NCBI RefSeq assembly: GCF_000317225.1
Contig: NZ_AJLL01000048.1
Coordinates: 1-64,000 of the forward strand
Direction of reading: 5' to 3'
Length of the DNA stretch: 64,000 nt
Source of the DNA: Fischerella thermalis PCC 7521
GTDB lineage: Bacteria > Cyanobacteriota > Cyanobacteriia > Cyanobacteriales > Nostocaceae
Part shown: positions 8,283-17,288 of the stretch, piece by piece
Layout of the letters: every line of letters starts with the position of its first letter
Position numbering within the stretch: position 1 is the first letter of the stretch
Notes under the pieces: model-generated
Databases searched by the model: none
Seen by the model: only the letters and a program-made list of their open reading frames with translations
What the model was told of the DNA's origin: nothing
Translations under genes and position numbers: made by a program

Positions 8283-9233
8283 ATGGCTGATTTTATTGGT
8301 ACTTATGGTGCTTTAATTGTCTCTATGGTTTTGGGGGCGCTGCTAGGACTATCCCTGTATTTGCCATTAATGGCTGGGCAATTGTCTTTAGCTAGCCCTG
8401 GATTTTATGCTTTGGGTGGATATATAGCAGCGATTCTTTCCACAACAGTTTTTACTTCTAGCGATAATCTTTTTCCGATTCCATTACTGTTGTTGGAAAT
8501 GTTGATTGCTGGGATAGTTTCGGGATTGTTGGGTGTAGCAGTAGGAATTCCTGCTTTACGGTTGCGGGGAATTTATTTAGCGATCGCCACTATTGCTTTT
8601 GTAGAAGTTTTACGGGTTCTTTCCCTGAATTTGGAAATTACAGGCGGCGCTGTGGGAATTTTTGGTATTCCCCAACCTTTCCAAACACCTATTGAATATT
8701 TGTGGATTGCCCTACCATTACTAATCATTAGTATGGTGTTAATTTACCGTTTAGAACGTATTCGTGTGGGTAGGGCTTTAACTGCGATTCGTGAAGATGA
8801 ATTAGCAGCAAGTGCTATGGGAATTAACCCCACCTACTATAAAGTTTTAGCTTTTACACTCGGGGCAATTTTAGCTGGAGTAGTTGGTGCAATTAGCGCT
8901 CATTTTCTCAATACCTGGAATGCGCGCCAAGGTACATTTGATGCCAGTATTATTTATCTAACTTTTGTCTTAATTGGTGGTTCGAGAACTTTTTTAGGTG
9001 CGGTAGTAGGAGGTATGTTATTTACAGCTTTACCAGAAGTTTTAAGAAGCATCGCAGATACAGGTGGTTTACCAACTTGGTTAGCACAATTTTTAAGAGA
9101 TGGCAGATTAATAATCTTTGGTTTACTAATAGTTTTGGGAACCATCTTTTTCCCCCAAGGACTTGTCACTCCAGATATTTTTAAAAGACGTAAATTTAAT
9201 CAGACAAAAGATATAATTCAGCAAACAAAATAA
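8283..9233 (+). CDS. livM: Branched-chain amino-acid ABC transporter permease LivM
   Basis: The 316-residue membrane protein has about eight to nine hydrophobic segments. LivM signatures are LSLYLPLMAGQLSLASPGFYALGGY near the N-terminus (split here by family variation), ALRLRGIYLAIATIAFVEVL, RVGRALTAIREDELAASAMG (EAA loop to the ATPase) and LIGGSRTFLGAVVGG. It pairs with LivH as the permease heterodimer. ATG 8283 lies immediately after a heptamer repeat array. The C-terminus ends in a basic tail (FKRRKFNQTKD). LivG follows after 35 bases. Confidence 0.95.
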   Translation: MADFIGTYGALIVSMVLGALLGLSLYLPLMAGQLSLASPGFYALGGYIAAILSTTVFTSSDNLFPIPLLLLEMLIAGIVSGLLGVAVGIPALRLRGIYLAIATIAFVEVLRVLSLNLEITGGAVGIFGIPQPFQTPIEYLWIALPLLIISMVLIYRLERIRVGRALTAIREDELAASAMGINPTYYKVLAFTLGAILAGVVGAISAHFLNTWNARQGTFDASIIYLTFVLIGGSRTFLGAVVGGMLFTALPEVLRSIADTGGLPTWLAQFLRDGRLIIFGLLIVLGTIFFPQGLVTPDIFKRRKFNQTKDIIQQTK

Positions 9234-9268
9234 ACAAATTTTTTTTCTAAAACCTTTATCAATGACCA

Positions 9269-10039
9269 ATGACCAATGACATTATTTTAGAAGCAAAAGC
9301 CTTGACACGCCGCTTTGGTGGCTTAGTGGCAGTCAATAATGTATCTTTTCCTGTTAAAAAACATGAAATATTTGGATTAATCGGCCCCAATGGTGCTGGA
9401 AAAACCACATTATTTAATTTGATAACAGGCTTAATTCCACCCTCAAGTGGACAATTAACTTTTGATCATCAAGAAATTTCTCAACTACGTCCCCACCAAA
9501 TTGCTGCTTTAGGTATTGCCCGAACTTTTCAAAATATTCGCTTATTTGGTGAACTTTCAGCCCTAGAAAATGTAATTATTGCCCGACATTTGCATATTCA
9601 CAGCAATATATTTACAGGTGTAATCGGAGTACCACCAGCATCCACAGAAGAACGTAAAAGTCAGCAGAAAGCTTTGGAATTATTAGAACTAGTTGGTTTA
9701 CAACAGCGCGCGGAAGAAAAAGCGAAAAATTTTGCCTATGGTGATCAGCGGCGGCTAGAAATTGCCCGTGCTTTAGCCCTAGAACCGCAAATTTTGCTCC
9801 TTGATGAACCCGCAGCCGGAATGAACCCTAGTGAGAAGCAAAAATTGAGTGAGTTTATTCGCAACCTGCGCGATCGCTTTGATTTGACGATTATTTTGAT
9901 TGAACATCACGTACCCTTAGTCATGGGGTTGTGCGATCGCATTGCTGTTTTAGATTTTGGTCAATTAATTGCTTTAGGAGAACCTGCTGTGGTTAAAAAT
10001 AATCCAGCGGTAATAGAGGCATATTTGGGAAATGATTAA
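9269..10039 (+). CDS. livG: Branched-chain amino-acid ABC transporter ATPase LivG
   Basis: The 256-residue product has Walker A GPNGAGKTT (39-47), Q-loop ARTFQNIRLF, the LivG-type signature YGDQRRLEIARAL in place of LSGGQ, Walker B ILLLDEPAAGMNP, and H-loop EHHVPLVM. These residues are all as expected for an active cytosolic ATPase that powers LivH/LivM. Its start codon lies in a small CAATGAC tandem repeat, and only the ATG at 9269 leads into the open frame. It is followed by livF on the same strand. Confidence 0.96.
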   Translation: MTNDIILEAKALTRRFGGLVAVNNVSFPVKKHEIFGLIGPNGAGKTTLFNLITGLIPPSSGQLTFDHQEISQLRPHQIAALGIARTFQNIRLFGELSALENVIIARHLHIHSNIFTGVIGVPPASTEERKSQQKALELLELVGLQQRAEEKAKNFAYGDQRRLEIARALALEPQILLLDEPAAGMNPSEKQKLSEFIRNLRDRFDLTIILIEHHVPLVMGLCDRIAVLDFGQLIALGEPAVVKNNPAVIEAYLGND

Positions 10040-10137
10040 TTCATATCATCTTTGTGTCTTAGTATCTTTGTGTTTTATTAACCACCAAGACACTAAGAAG
10101 ACATACCGAATGTTTGAACAACCACAGATGCACACCG

Positions 10138-10869
10138 ATGAACACAGAGAATCAAAAAAGCTACCCAATTTTGGAAATAAAAAATCTATATGTTAATTAT
10201 GGTAGTATTCAAGCACTGCAAAATATTAATTTAGTTGTCAATAATGGTGAAGTAGTCACTCTCATCGGTGCTAACGGTGCAGGTAAAACTACTATTCTTC
10301 GGGCTATATCTAAAATTATCAATCCTAAAAGTGGTGAAATTATTTATAGTGGCCGCAATATTACCCGCCGTCAACCTCATGAAGTTGTACAATTGGGTAT
10401 TGCCCATTGTCCAGAAGGACGTAGAGTATTAGCGCGACAAACTGTTTATGATAATTTGCTTTTGGGTGCATATGTTCGTTCTCAGCAAGCAGAGATAAAA
10501 AACGATATTCAGCACCAATTTGAGCTGTTTCCACGTTTAGCACAAAGACGCAATCAACTAGCGGGGACTCTGAGTGGCGGTGAACAACAAATGTTAGCGA
10601 TCGCCCGTGCTTTGATGAGTAGACCAAAAATTTTATTATTGGATGAACCAAGTTTAGGTCTAGCACCAGCAATAGTTAGGGAAATATTTAGTATTATTGA
10701 GAATTTACGTGCCACAGGCGTGACTATTTTATTAGTTGAACAGAACGCCAATTTAGCATTACAGATTGCAGATCGGGGATATGTTTTAGAAGCTGGTTGT
10801 ATTACTCTTACTGGTGCAGCTTCCCAATTAATTACTGACGAACGAGTGAAAAAAGCTTATTTAGGATGA
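10138..10869 (+). CDS. livF: Branched-chain amino-acid ABC transporter ATPase LivF
   Basis: The 243-residue product has Walker A GANGAGKTT, signature LSGGEQQMLAIARAL, Walker B ILLLDEPSLGLAP and switch EQNANLAL. GIAHCPEGRRVLARQTVYDN is typical of LivF. ATG 10138 (MNTENQ) fits family length; a TTG at 10114 would add eight residues encoded by a GATGCACACCGATGAACAC repeat segment. Either way the N-terminal codons overlap a dispersed-repeat remnant (10123-10150). It is the last gene of the transporter cluster, and a terminator lies about 190 bases downstream. Confidence 0.94.
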   Translation: MNTENQKSYPILEIKNLYVNYGSIQALQNINLVVNNGEVVTLIGANGAGKTTILRAISKIINPKSGEIIYSGRNITRRQPHEVVQLGIAHCPEGRRVLARQTVYDNLLLGAYVRSQQAEIKNDIQHQFELFPRLAQRRNQLAGTLSGGEQQMLAIARALMSRPKILLLDEPSLGLAPAIVREIFSIIENLRATGVTILLVEQNANLALQIADRGYVLEAGCITLTGAASQLITDERVKKAYLG

Positions 10870-11218
10870 TTTAGTAACTAAAGATTTGGGAGACTAAGAC
10901 ATATGGTATAGTTACCAACAAAAACCCTAAGTTTGGATATGAGCTGAACAACTAATCCCCACTTCCCCACTCTCCAATTCTCAATTCGGCAATTTGGCAA
11001 GTCACAGCTTCTTAATACTGATATTTTTTTGATTGTGCAAGAGGTGTAGTAAAAAGTCGCCCCGGCTACTAAGTCGGGGTTTTAGTCTTTCAAATGATAT
11101 AAATCAATCATTGTAAACTCAGGCGTGCAGGAGTGAGTGTTGTCAAGAAATTACAGGTCAAAGTCTTTTTCCCGCGATTACAATCAAACAACAGTTTGTA
11201 ATTAGGTAGATTCATTTG
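10870..11218. other. Intergenic region livF to hemD-like gene
   Basis: It contains the liv terminator at 11060-11083 and then about 130 bases of AT-rich leader for the next gene. Apart from CCCCACTTCCCCAC-type low-complexity filler, nothing else is recognised. Confidence 0.6.
11060..11083 (+). terminator. Terminator after livF
   Basis: CCCCGGC (11060-11066) and GTCGGGG (11073-11079) form a 7-bp stem (one G-U) with a 6-base loop, followed directly by TTTT. Confidence 0.75.
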
Positions 11219-12040
11219 ATGATTCCATCTGTGCAACTACCCTTATACGGTAAGCGTATTCTTGTCACCGCACCCCGCAACTACGCCGCTAGATTAACAT
11301 CACAACTTATCAATCAAGGTGCTTTACCTGTGTTAATGCCAACCATAGAAACTTGTGCATTAGCAGATTTTACAGAATTAGATACTGCACTGATGCAAAT
11401 AGATACATTTGATTGGATTGCTTTTAGTAGCAGAAATGGCATTGATGCATTTTTTCAACGTTTAGAAGCTTTGGGAATAAGTGTTTCGGTGCTGAAAAAT
11501 TGTCGAATTTCTGCGATCGGCAAAGATGCGGAAAGATTATCTGATTTTGGCATCAAAGTAGATTTAATTCCCCAAGAACCTAGTCCCAAAGGAATTATTG
11601 CTGAACTGGCTAAAGTTCCAAATATCAACAAGCAAACTGTACTAGTACCGGTTCCAGAGGTAGTTGGGATTGCAGAACCGAATGTTATTCCTGGGTTTGT
11701 GGCTGGTTTAAAAAAATTGCGTATGAGTGTTACCCGTGTACCAACCTATACAACACGCTGTTTAGACAAAAGTTTATACGAGGTGGAGTTAAATTTAATT
11801 CGTCAAGGCAAGATAGATGTGATTGCCTTTAGTAGCACTGCTGAGATATCTGGCTTCTTGCAAATGGTCACTTCAAAAGCAGATTATCAGCAGTGTGTAA
11901 TTGCTTGTTTTGGCCCCTACACAGCAGCTAATGGCAGAAAACTAGGTTTGAACGTCTCTATTGTTGCCGAAAACTACAGTTCATTCGCGGGTTTTGCAGA
12001 AGCGATCGCTAACTTCATGCTCTTGCTTTCTTCTAAGTAA
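11219..12040 (+). CDS. hemD: Uroporphyrinogen-III synthase family protein
   Basis: The 273-residue product has the two-lobed HemD layout: an N-terminal GKRILVTAPRNYAARLTSQLINQG, DWIAFSSRNGIDAFF (about 65-79), AIGKDAERLSDFGIKVDLIP at the lobe hinge, and DVIAFSSTAEISGFLQM in the second lobe. The family cyclises hydroxymethylbilane to uroporphyrinogen III in heme, chlorophyll and bilin synthesis. The sequence family is poorly conserved, so a diverged paralogue is possible. The start is ATG 11219; the TTG three bases earlier is less likely. It stands alone on its strand. Confidence 0.88.
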   Translation: MIPSVQLPLYGKRILVTAPRNYAARLTSQLINQGALPVLMPTIETCALADFTELDTALMQIDTFDWIAFSSRNGIDAFFQRLEALGISVSVLKNCRISAIGKDAERLSDFGIKVDLIPQEPSPKGIIAELAKVPNINKQTVLVPVPEVVGIAEPNVIPGFVAGLKKLRMSVTRVPTYTTRCLDKSLYEVELNLIRQGKIDVIAFSSTAEISGFLQMVTSKADYQQCVIACFGPYTAANGRKLGLNVSIVAENYSSFAGFAEAIANFMLLLSSK

Positions 12041-12296
12041 TAACACTAGTGACAATGTTACCATTACAGGATAAAACAGAGAAACAATACTCATATGTGT
12101 GTTACTGGAACTAATAGATTTTTCCCAGAAAACCGCAATAAAAGAGCAATAATTTTTACAAAAATTACAACCTAGAGTTGATTCAGTAAATATTATTGTC
12201 TCTGAATATATTGATATTCCGGCTTAAGCGTTTGCTTTGGCTGGGAAATTTGTGTTTAAAAACATACTTTCTTCCATCACATCTTTAAAAAGAACC

Positions 12297-13445
12297 ATGT
12301 TTTCACTTTCACATCTACCAAATGTCTTTTCTCCCTCACCTAAAACAGCTGGTTCTAGCTTGGAATACCAACTTGAAGAGGTAGGTACATTCAGAAGTTC
12401 CGGTGCTTCTGCTTTATTACAGTCTCTGGAACAAAATTCTCATGATGTAGAAGTCTTAACAGATGCTAGTGCTGTATTCAAAAGCGCTTCATTACTCAAA
12501 TCTCAAAAGTGGAAGTGTATACATACCTTCACAGGAAATTCCCAAGCTATTGCCCTCAGCCCAGATGGTAAACTCCTGGCAAGCGGTAGTTCGTTTATTA
12601 AACTGTGGAATCTGGAAACGGGACGAGTAATTTGCACCTTAAAGGGAAATACAGGTATTCTCAAGTCTGTTGCTTTCAGCCCTGATCGCAAAACACTCGC
12701 TAGTTGCGGTCTAAGTCAGACTATCGAATTGTGGGATCTAGAAACAGGACAGATAATTCGCCAATTCACTGGCAAATCCTACGGTGTTAATTCTATTAGC
12801 TTCAGTCCAGACGGACAAATTCTTGCCAGTGGCGATCGCGGTAGATCTGTTCAACTATGGAATCTCAAAACAGGAAAAACAGTTCGCACTCCCTCTGGAA
12901 ATATCCCAGTCATGGAACATGGAGATTGGGTTAATTCTGTAGCCATTAGCCAAGGGGAACTAGGAGGAACTGTAGCCAGTGGTAGTCACGACAAAACTAT
13001 CAAACTGTGGGGTCTCCAAACCAAAGAAGCAATTGCTACCCTCAAAGGACATTTATCCCTAGTTTATGCGGTAGCCTTTAGCCCAGATGGACAGATTCTT
13101 GCTAGTGGTAGCGCGGACGAAACTATTAAACTGTGGGATATTCAAACAAAAGAGGAAATTTGTACTCTCACTGGACATACGGATGAAGTTTATTCTCTAG
13201 CCTTTAGTCCAGATGGACAGATTCTTGCTAGTGGTAGTGCTGACGGAACTATTAAACTGTGGAATATTCAAACAAAAGAGGAAATTTGTACTCTCACTGG
13301 ACATACGGATGAAGTTTATTCTCTAGCCTTTAGTCCAGATGGACAAATTCTTGCTAGTGGTAGTGCTGACGGAAGCATCAGGATTTGGTTGGTTGAATAC
13401 CAAGTAGAACGAGGTGAAAAACCCAAACTATGTCAAGATAAGTAA
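12297..13445 (+). CDS. WD40-repeat protein
   Basis: The 382-residue product (402 if the TTG at 12237 is used) has an N-terminal Ser-rich region of about 55 residues and then seven WD40 blades. The blade hallmarks LKGH/LTGH, VAFSPDGQILASGSAD and TIKLWDIQTKE recur with a spacing of about 42. The fourth blade carries an insertion (SGNIPVMEHGDWVNSVAISQ). The fold should be one closed beta-propeller acting as a protein-interaction platform; the partner is unknown. There is no signal peptide. The last repeats are nearly identical at DNA level (126-bp period), a sign of recent internal duplication or gene conversion. A strong terminator follows. Confidence 0.9.
   Translation: MFSLSHLPNVFSPSPKTAGSSLEYQLEEVGTFRSSGASALLQSLEQNSHDVEVLTDASAVFKSASLLKSQKWKCIHTFTGNSQAIALSPDGKLLASGSSFIKLWNLETGRVICTLKGNTGILKSVAFSPDRKTLASCGLSQTIELWDLETGQIIRQFTGKSYGVNSISFSPDGQILASGDRGRSVQLWNLKTGKTVRTPSGNIPVMEHGDWVNSVAISQGELGGTVASGSHDKTIKLWGLQTKEAIATLKGHLSLVYAVAFSPDGQILASGSADETIKLWDIQTKEEICTLTGHTDEVYSLAFSPDGQILASGSADGTIKLWNIQTKEEICTLTGHTDEVYSLAFSPDGQILASGSADGSIRIWLVEYQVERGEKPKLCQDK
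13138..13378 (+). repeat. 126-bp direct repeat in the WD40 gene
   Basis: Two consecutive 126-bp units (13138-13263 and 13264-13378) are almost identical, including synonymous positions. The preceding blade matches less closely. The unit equals exactly one 42-residue WD40 blade. Confidence 0.92.
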
Positions 13446-13485
13446 AGAAACTGATAGCTGATGACCAAGATGATGGGATATAAGC

Positions 13486-13509
13486 CTCGCCCTAGAAGGG
13501 CGAGTTTTT
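13486..13509 (+). terminator. Terminator after the WD40 gene
   Basis: A perfect 8-bp stem CTCGCCCT/AGGGCGAG with loop AGA is followed by TTTTT. It lies 40 bases after the stop and 30 bases from the end of convergent ycf34. Confidence 0.9.
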
Positions 13510-13538
13510 AATTGTTCAAACATAGACACCATCACTGA

Positions 13539-13787
13539 TCAAGTTGGTACTAACTCGCCAGGACGTAACTTAGACCACTTACCCTGTTCTCGTTTAAAAC
13601 TGAGACATCCTACCACATCCCATTCCATTTCTATCACGTCGCCTCGGGGACGGATGTTGACATTGATCGATGGCTCATTTGGCTCAAAATCTGGTGTGTC
13701 AGTCAAATTGGGCTGTTGGTGTTGGTTTTCTACCGCGTGGTAGGTGACACAACGGTCTACATAATGACAATTTACACAAATGCACAT
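13539..13787 (-). CDS. ycf34: Ycf34 family protein
   Basis: The 82-residue product matches Ycf34 over its whole length. MCICVNCHYVDRC carries Cys2, Cys4, Cys7 and Cys13, and DTPDFEPNEPSINVNIRP is the conserved central block. Cys59 lies in the EMEWDVVGCLSF block. Ycf34 is a small protein conserved in cyanobacteria and red-lineage plastids. The Synechocystis homologue was reported to bind an Fe-S cluster through its conserved cysteines and to affect photosynthetic electron transport under light. It is divergent from the CCA-enzyme gene with an 85-base gap. Confidence 0.93.
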   Translation of the reverse strand: MCICVNCHYVDRCVTYHAVENQHQQPNLTDTPDFEPNEPSINVNIRPRGDVIEMEWDVVGCLSFKREQGKWSKLRPGELVPT

Positions 13788-13872
13788 AATATCAACCTAC
13801 TCCAGTGCCTTTATAGTTAATCTAGCTTAAGCTAAAGCATTATTCATTAGCTGCTGGATTTATTTTTATTAC

Positions 13873-15123
13873 ATGGCGATAAATCATTTGGTTCTTTCGA
13901 CCTTAGCTCCTGAAAATTGGCCTTTTAGCATAGAATCTTTACCGCAACCAGCTTATCTAGTGGGTGGTGCTGTCAGAGATGCCATTTTGGGAAGAACTCG
14001 CGAATATTTGGATTTAGATTTTGTTTTGCCAGCGAATGCTGTCAGTGTAGCGCGTCAAATCGCCAAGCAATATAAAGCTGGTTTTGTTCTCCTTGATTCC
14101 GAAAGACAAATTGCGCGGGTGGTGTTTGCTGATGCTACTGCTGACTTTGCTCAACAAGAAGGAATTAGCCTGGAAACTGACTTACATAGGCGAGACTTTA
14201 CAATCAATGCGATCGCCTACAACCCCCACACCCAAGAAATCATCGATCCTCTGCAAGGTTGTGCAGATATAGAAAAGCAGTTGTTGAGGATGGTATCAGC
14301 AAAAAACTTGGAAGACGACCCCTTACGATTACTGCGGGCTTATCGTCAAGCTTCCCAACTAGACTTTACCATAGAACCAGATACGCAAGCTGCTATTCGT
14401 GGTTTGGCATCACACATAAACAGGGTTGCAGCAGAACGAGTCCGGGTAGAATTGGGCTACATGTTAGCAAATTCTCAGGGTAGCGTTTGGTTAATTAATG
14501 CAGGGAAAGACGGTTTACTGACACCTTTTTTCAAAAATGCAACAGAAGAAAACTTGCAGAAACTATCGGCGGTTGACACAGCAGCTACTCAACTCACACA
14601 TTTCTGGCCACAACTCGGTGAACAACTGCAAAATCCTGTGCGCGATACCGTTAAAACTACTTGGCTAGGTATTGCTAAGCTTGCTTGTTTAGTTAACCCC
14701 AACCCAGAGATAGCAGAAATAGAACTGCAAGAACTAACTTACAGCCGCGCTGAAACCAAAGCCATCACCACCGCCCTGAAACTGTTCCCACAGTTACAAG
14801 CACCCCTGATGACATTGCGAGAACAGTATTTTTTCTTTCAGGAAGCGGGGACTGTATTTATATCTACAGCAGTCTTATCCGTAGTACACGGTCAGTCAGT
14901 AAAAGCGATCGCACCTTTAGTCAATCGCTATCTTAACCCTAATGATCTGGTCGCGCATCCTACCCCTTTAGTGAGTGGGAAGGACATAATGTTAGCACTA
15001 AACATTCCTGCTTCGCCAGTAGTAGGAAAGTTGCTAACAGAAATAGCGATCGCTCAAATTGAAGGTAAAATTTATACAGCAGCACAAGCAATAGAATTAG
15101 CAGCGCAATTAATTAATACTTAA
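13873..15123 (+). CDS. CCA tRNA nucleotidyltransferase / poly(A) polymerase family protein
   Basis: The 416-residue product has a class II nucleotidyltransferase head. AYLVGGAVRDAILGR (about 28-42) is the GG-R motif, EYLDLDFVLP (about 44-53) contains the metal-binding DxD, and LHRRDFTINAIAYNP (about 104-118) is the RRDFTINA ribose-selecting motif. NLEDDPLRLLRAYRQA and ERVRVELGYML are the nucleotide-selection and neck motifs. It adds C and/or A to tRNA 3' ends. Some cyanobacteria split CC-adding and A-adding between two enzymes, so full CCA activity is not certain. The C-terminal part lacks an HD domain. A terminator follows. Confidence 0.9.
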   Translation: MAINHLVLSTLAPENWPFSIESLPQPAYLVGGAVRDAILGRTREYLDLDFVLPANAVSVARQIAKQYKAGFVLLDSERQIARVVFADATADFAQQEGISLETDLHRRDFTINAIAYNPHTQEIIDPLQGCADIEKQLLRMVSAKNLEDDPLRLLRAYRQASQLDFTIEPDTQAAIRGLASHINRVAAERVRVELGYMLANSQGSVWLINAGKDGLLTPFFKNATEENLQKLSAVDTAATQLTHFWPQLGEQLQNPVRDTVKTTWLGIAKLACLVNPNPEIAEIELQELTYSRAETKAITTALKLFPQLQAPLMTLREQYFFFQEAGTVFISTAVLSVVHGQSVKAIAPLVNRYLNPNDLVAHPTPLVSGKDIMLALNIPASPVVGKLLTEIAIAQIEGKIYTAAQAIELAAQLINT

Positions 15124-15171
15124 TTTCATTTGAACAACAATTTCGCCATCTTCTACTTCACCTGTTAGTAC

Positions 15172-15232
15172 AAATCCGAAATACAATACAAAATGAAATA
15201 AATACCTATTGAGACGAATTTCGGATTTTTTT
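15172..15232 (+). terminator. Terminator after the CCA-enzyme gene
   Basis: AAATCCGAAAT (15172-15182) and ATTTCGGATTT (15218-15228) form an 11-bp stem with a 35-base loop, running into TTTTTTT. Confidence 0.65.
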
Positions 15233-15389
15233 GTCGATTAACAAATTATGTGAGTCAGAGAAGATTAACTAAACCCAAATCTCAGTAAACAAGACTATTT
15301 TCTTCTTTGTGTCTTTGTGTCTTAGTGTTTCAAAAAAGATTTTTTACCACAAAGACACCAAGACGCGGACTGGGAACCCCACAAAGAAA

Positions 15390-16118
15390 TCATAAAATTT
15401 CAATCTCATCGAGTTGATTAATCACCACATCCGCACCTGCAACATTTTCTGGTTTACCTATCCAAGTAATACCAACACAACCAGCTGCATTAGCGTTACG
15501 TGCCATTTGCATGTCACCCGCAGAATCTCCTACCATTAGTGTCACGCCAGGTTCTACTCCCAGTTTTTCACAAGCTTGTAAAAATAACACTGGATCTGGT
15601 TTACTTGGCCCTTCATCTACTCCCATTTCTAGCTGAATATAATCACTCAATTGGTGATTTTCCACAAATGTTCGGACTTCAGCAGTTGTTGCTGCTGAAA
15701 GAATGCCAAGTTTTAATCCTGCTCGTGATAAATACTGGAGGACTTCCAAGCTACCAACAAATAAAGGTGAGGGAGTTTTACCAACGTATTTTTCTGCTTC
15801 TGCTAAAGCTTGCTGTGCTAACTTCAATGACTCAAACCATCCCCGTCCAGTTTCGGCTATATATGCGGCGGCGGCTATTTCTGTTTCTCGACGACTTGCG
15901 ACTGATACCAAACCTGCTGGATCGAGAGTGTCACCATTCACACCAAACGCCATTAACAATGGTTCCCCGATTCCGGGAAATTGTGCGTCTATGATTCTTG
16001 CTGCTTTTTGAGCAAGCGATCGCAAGAACACTTCTGAGTCTTCGAGAGTACCATTTTTATCAAATAAAATAGCTTGGATATCGGAGAATGTGAAGTTTTT
16101 ACACTTAATAGTTACCAA
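15390..16118 (-). CDS. HAD-superfamily hydrolase (phosphatase-like)
   Basis: The 242-residue product has HAD motif I as FDKNGTLEDSE (DKNGT, not DxDGT), motif II LGILSAATT, a lysine in GPSKPDPVLF, and motif IV MVGDSAGDMQMARNA. With an alpha-helical cap between motifs I and II it resembles phosphoglycolate phosphatase and beta-phosphoglucomutase-type enzymes. The second motif-I Asp, the usual acid/base, is Asn, so catalysis may be altered. I chose TTG 16118 because AGGAG lies 7 bases upstream. Starting further up at 16208 would translate TTGTTGGTTG repeat and overlap the rpsA terminator. Confidence 0.87.
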   Translation of the reverse strand: MVTIKCKNFTFSDIQAILFDKNGTLEDSEVFLRSLAQKAARIIDAQFPGIGEPLLMAFGVNGDTLDPAGLVSVASRRETEIAAAAYIAETGRGWFESLKLAQQALAEAEKYVGKTPSPLFVGSLEVLQYLSRAGLKLGILSAATTAEVRTFVENHQLSDYIQLEMGVDEGPSKPDPVLFLQACEKLGVEPGVTLMVGDSAGDMQMARNANAAGCVGITWIGKPENVAGADVVINQLDEIEIL

Positions 16119-16188
16119 AAGACTACTCCTAATTTGTTGTTTGTTATTGGTTGTTTGTTGGTTGGACAAAAGACCTATTAACTGATAC

Positions 16189-16218
16189 AAAAAAAGAGGG
16201 AAAATCAATCCCTCTTTG
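16189..16218 (-). terminator. Terminator after rpsA
   Basis: On the minus strand AAAGAGGG and CCCTCTTT pair across a 9-base loop and run into TTTTT. It lies 57 bases after the rpsA stop and separates rpsA from the HAD gene. Confidence 0.88.
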
Positions 16219-16274
16219 CCCGATAACTTTTTATCTTTATAACATCGTTGCTAATAACTACGACGAGAAATACA

Positions 16275-17288
16275 TTACTCTTCAATAGCGGCGGGAATTT
16301 CTTCTTCAATAGCGGCGGGAATTTCTTCTTCAACAGCAGCTACAGGAACTTCAACAGCTTCATTAGGTGCAGCAGTATTACCCTGCTGTTTAGCTAATAG
16401 TTGTTCGCGATATTTAGCAGCCATTTCTTCGGCTTTGTCATAAACTAGATCGCGGTTCTTAATCATATCACCCGGTTCGGGTTCCAGTTGCTTTGTAGAC
16501 AAAGATATCCGACCCCGTTCAGCATCTAAGTCAATGATCATAACTTTCACTTCATCATTGACGTTAAAAACGCTGTGAGGTGTATCAATATGTTCGTGGG
16601 ATATCTCAGAAATATGCAATAGACCACTGACGCCGCCAATATCAATAAAGGCGCCATAAGGCTTAATACCACGCACAGTACCGATTACTACCTCACCAAC
16701 TTCGAGGCGATTCATCTTACGCTCAACCAAAGCACGGCGGTGAGATAATACCAAGCGGTTACGTTCTTCGTCTACCTCTAAAAACTTCAGTGGTAGTTCT
16801 TCACCTACTAAATCTTCTTTGGGCTTGCGAGTGCTGATATGAGAACCGGGAATAAACCCACGTAATCCCTCGATCCTCACTAAAGCTCCACCACGGTTGG
16901 TAGCAAATACACCAGAACGAACAGTAGCATCTTCTGCTTGCAACTGCCGCACTCGCTCCCAGGCTCGCATATACTCTATACGACGAATGGAAAGAGTTAA
17001 TTGTCCCTCTTCATTTTCATCGCTGAGTATGTAAAATTCCCGTGTTTCGTTTGATTGTAAAACTTCTTCCGGGCTGTCTACCCGGTTGATAGACATTTCT
17101 TGTATCGGTATATATGCTGCGGTTTTGGCACCTATGTCAATCAGAGCGCCGCGTGGCTCTATACTGAAAACCGTACCGGGTACAATATCACCAGGGCTAA
17201 AATGATAATCGTATTTGTCCAGTAAAGCTGCGAATTCTTCGTGAGTAAACCCAATCTCGGTAATAGCGGTTGATTTCTGATTGACCAT
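16275..17288 (-). CDS. rpsA: 30S ribosomal protein S1 (cyanobacterial three-domain form)
   Basis: The 337-residue product carries three S1 RNA-binding OB folds. They start near GDIVPGTVFSIEPRGALIDIG, near the degenerate GVFATNRGGALVRIEGLRGFIPGS, and near GEVVIGTVRGIKPYGAFIDIGG. This matches the short cyanobacterial/plastid S1, which has fewer domains than the six-domain E. coli S1. It helps ribosomes hold mRNA. ATG 17288 is chosen because GGAAAC lies 8 bases upstream; the longer open frame to 17360 lacks support. The acidic tail holds a 24-bp tandem repeat giving EEEIPAAI twice or more. It lies downstream of psbB-psbT. Confidence 0.96.
   Translation of the reverse strand: MVNQKSTAITEIGFTHEEFAALLDKYDYHFSPGDIVPGTVFSIEPRGALIDIGAKTAAYIPIQEMSINRVDSPEEVLQSNETREFYILSDENEEGQLTLSIRRIEYMRAWERVRQLQAEDATVRSGVFATNRGGALVRIEGLRGFIPGSHISTRKPKEDLVGEELPLKFLEVDEERNRLVLSHRRALVERKMNRLEVGEVVIGTVRGIKPYGAFIDIGGVSGLLHISEISHEHIDTPHSVFNVNDEVKVMIIDLDAERGRISLSTKQLEPEPGDMIKNRDLVYDKAEEMAAKYREQLLAKQQGNTAAPNEAVEVPVAAVEEEIPAAIEEEIPAAIEE

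Noticed and set aside
15500-16011. Forward frames of 102 to 164 codons
   Set aside because: They are antisense to the HAD hydrolase gene, which has clear motifs; no independent support.
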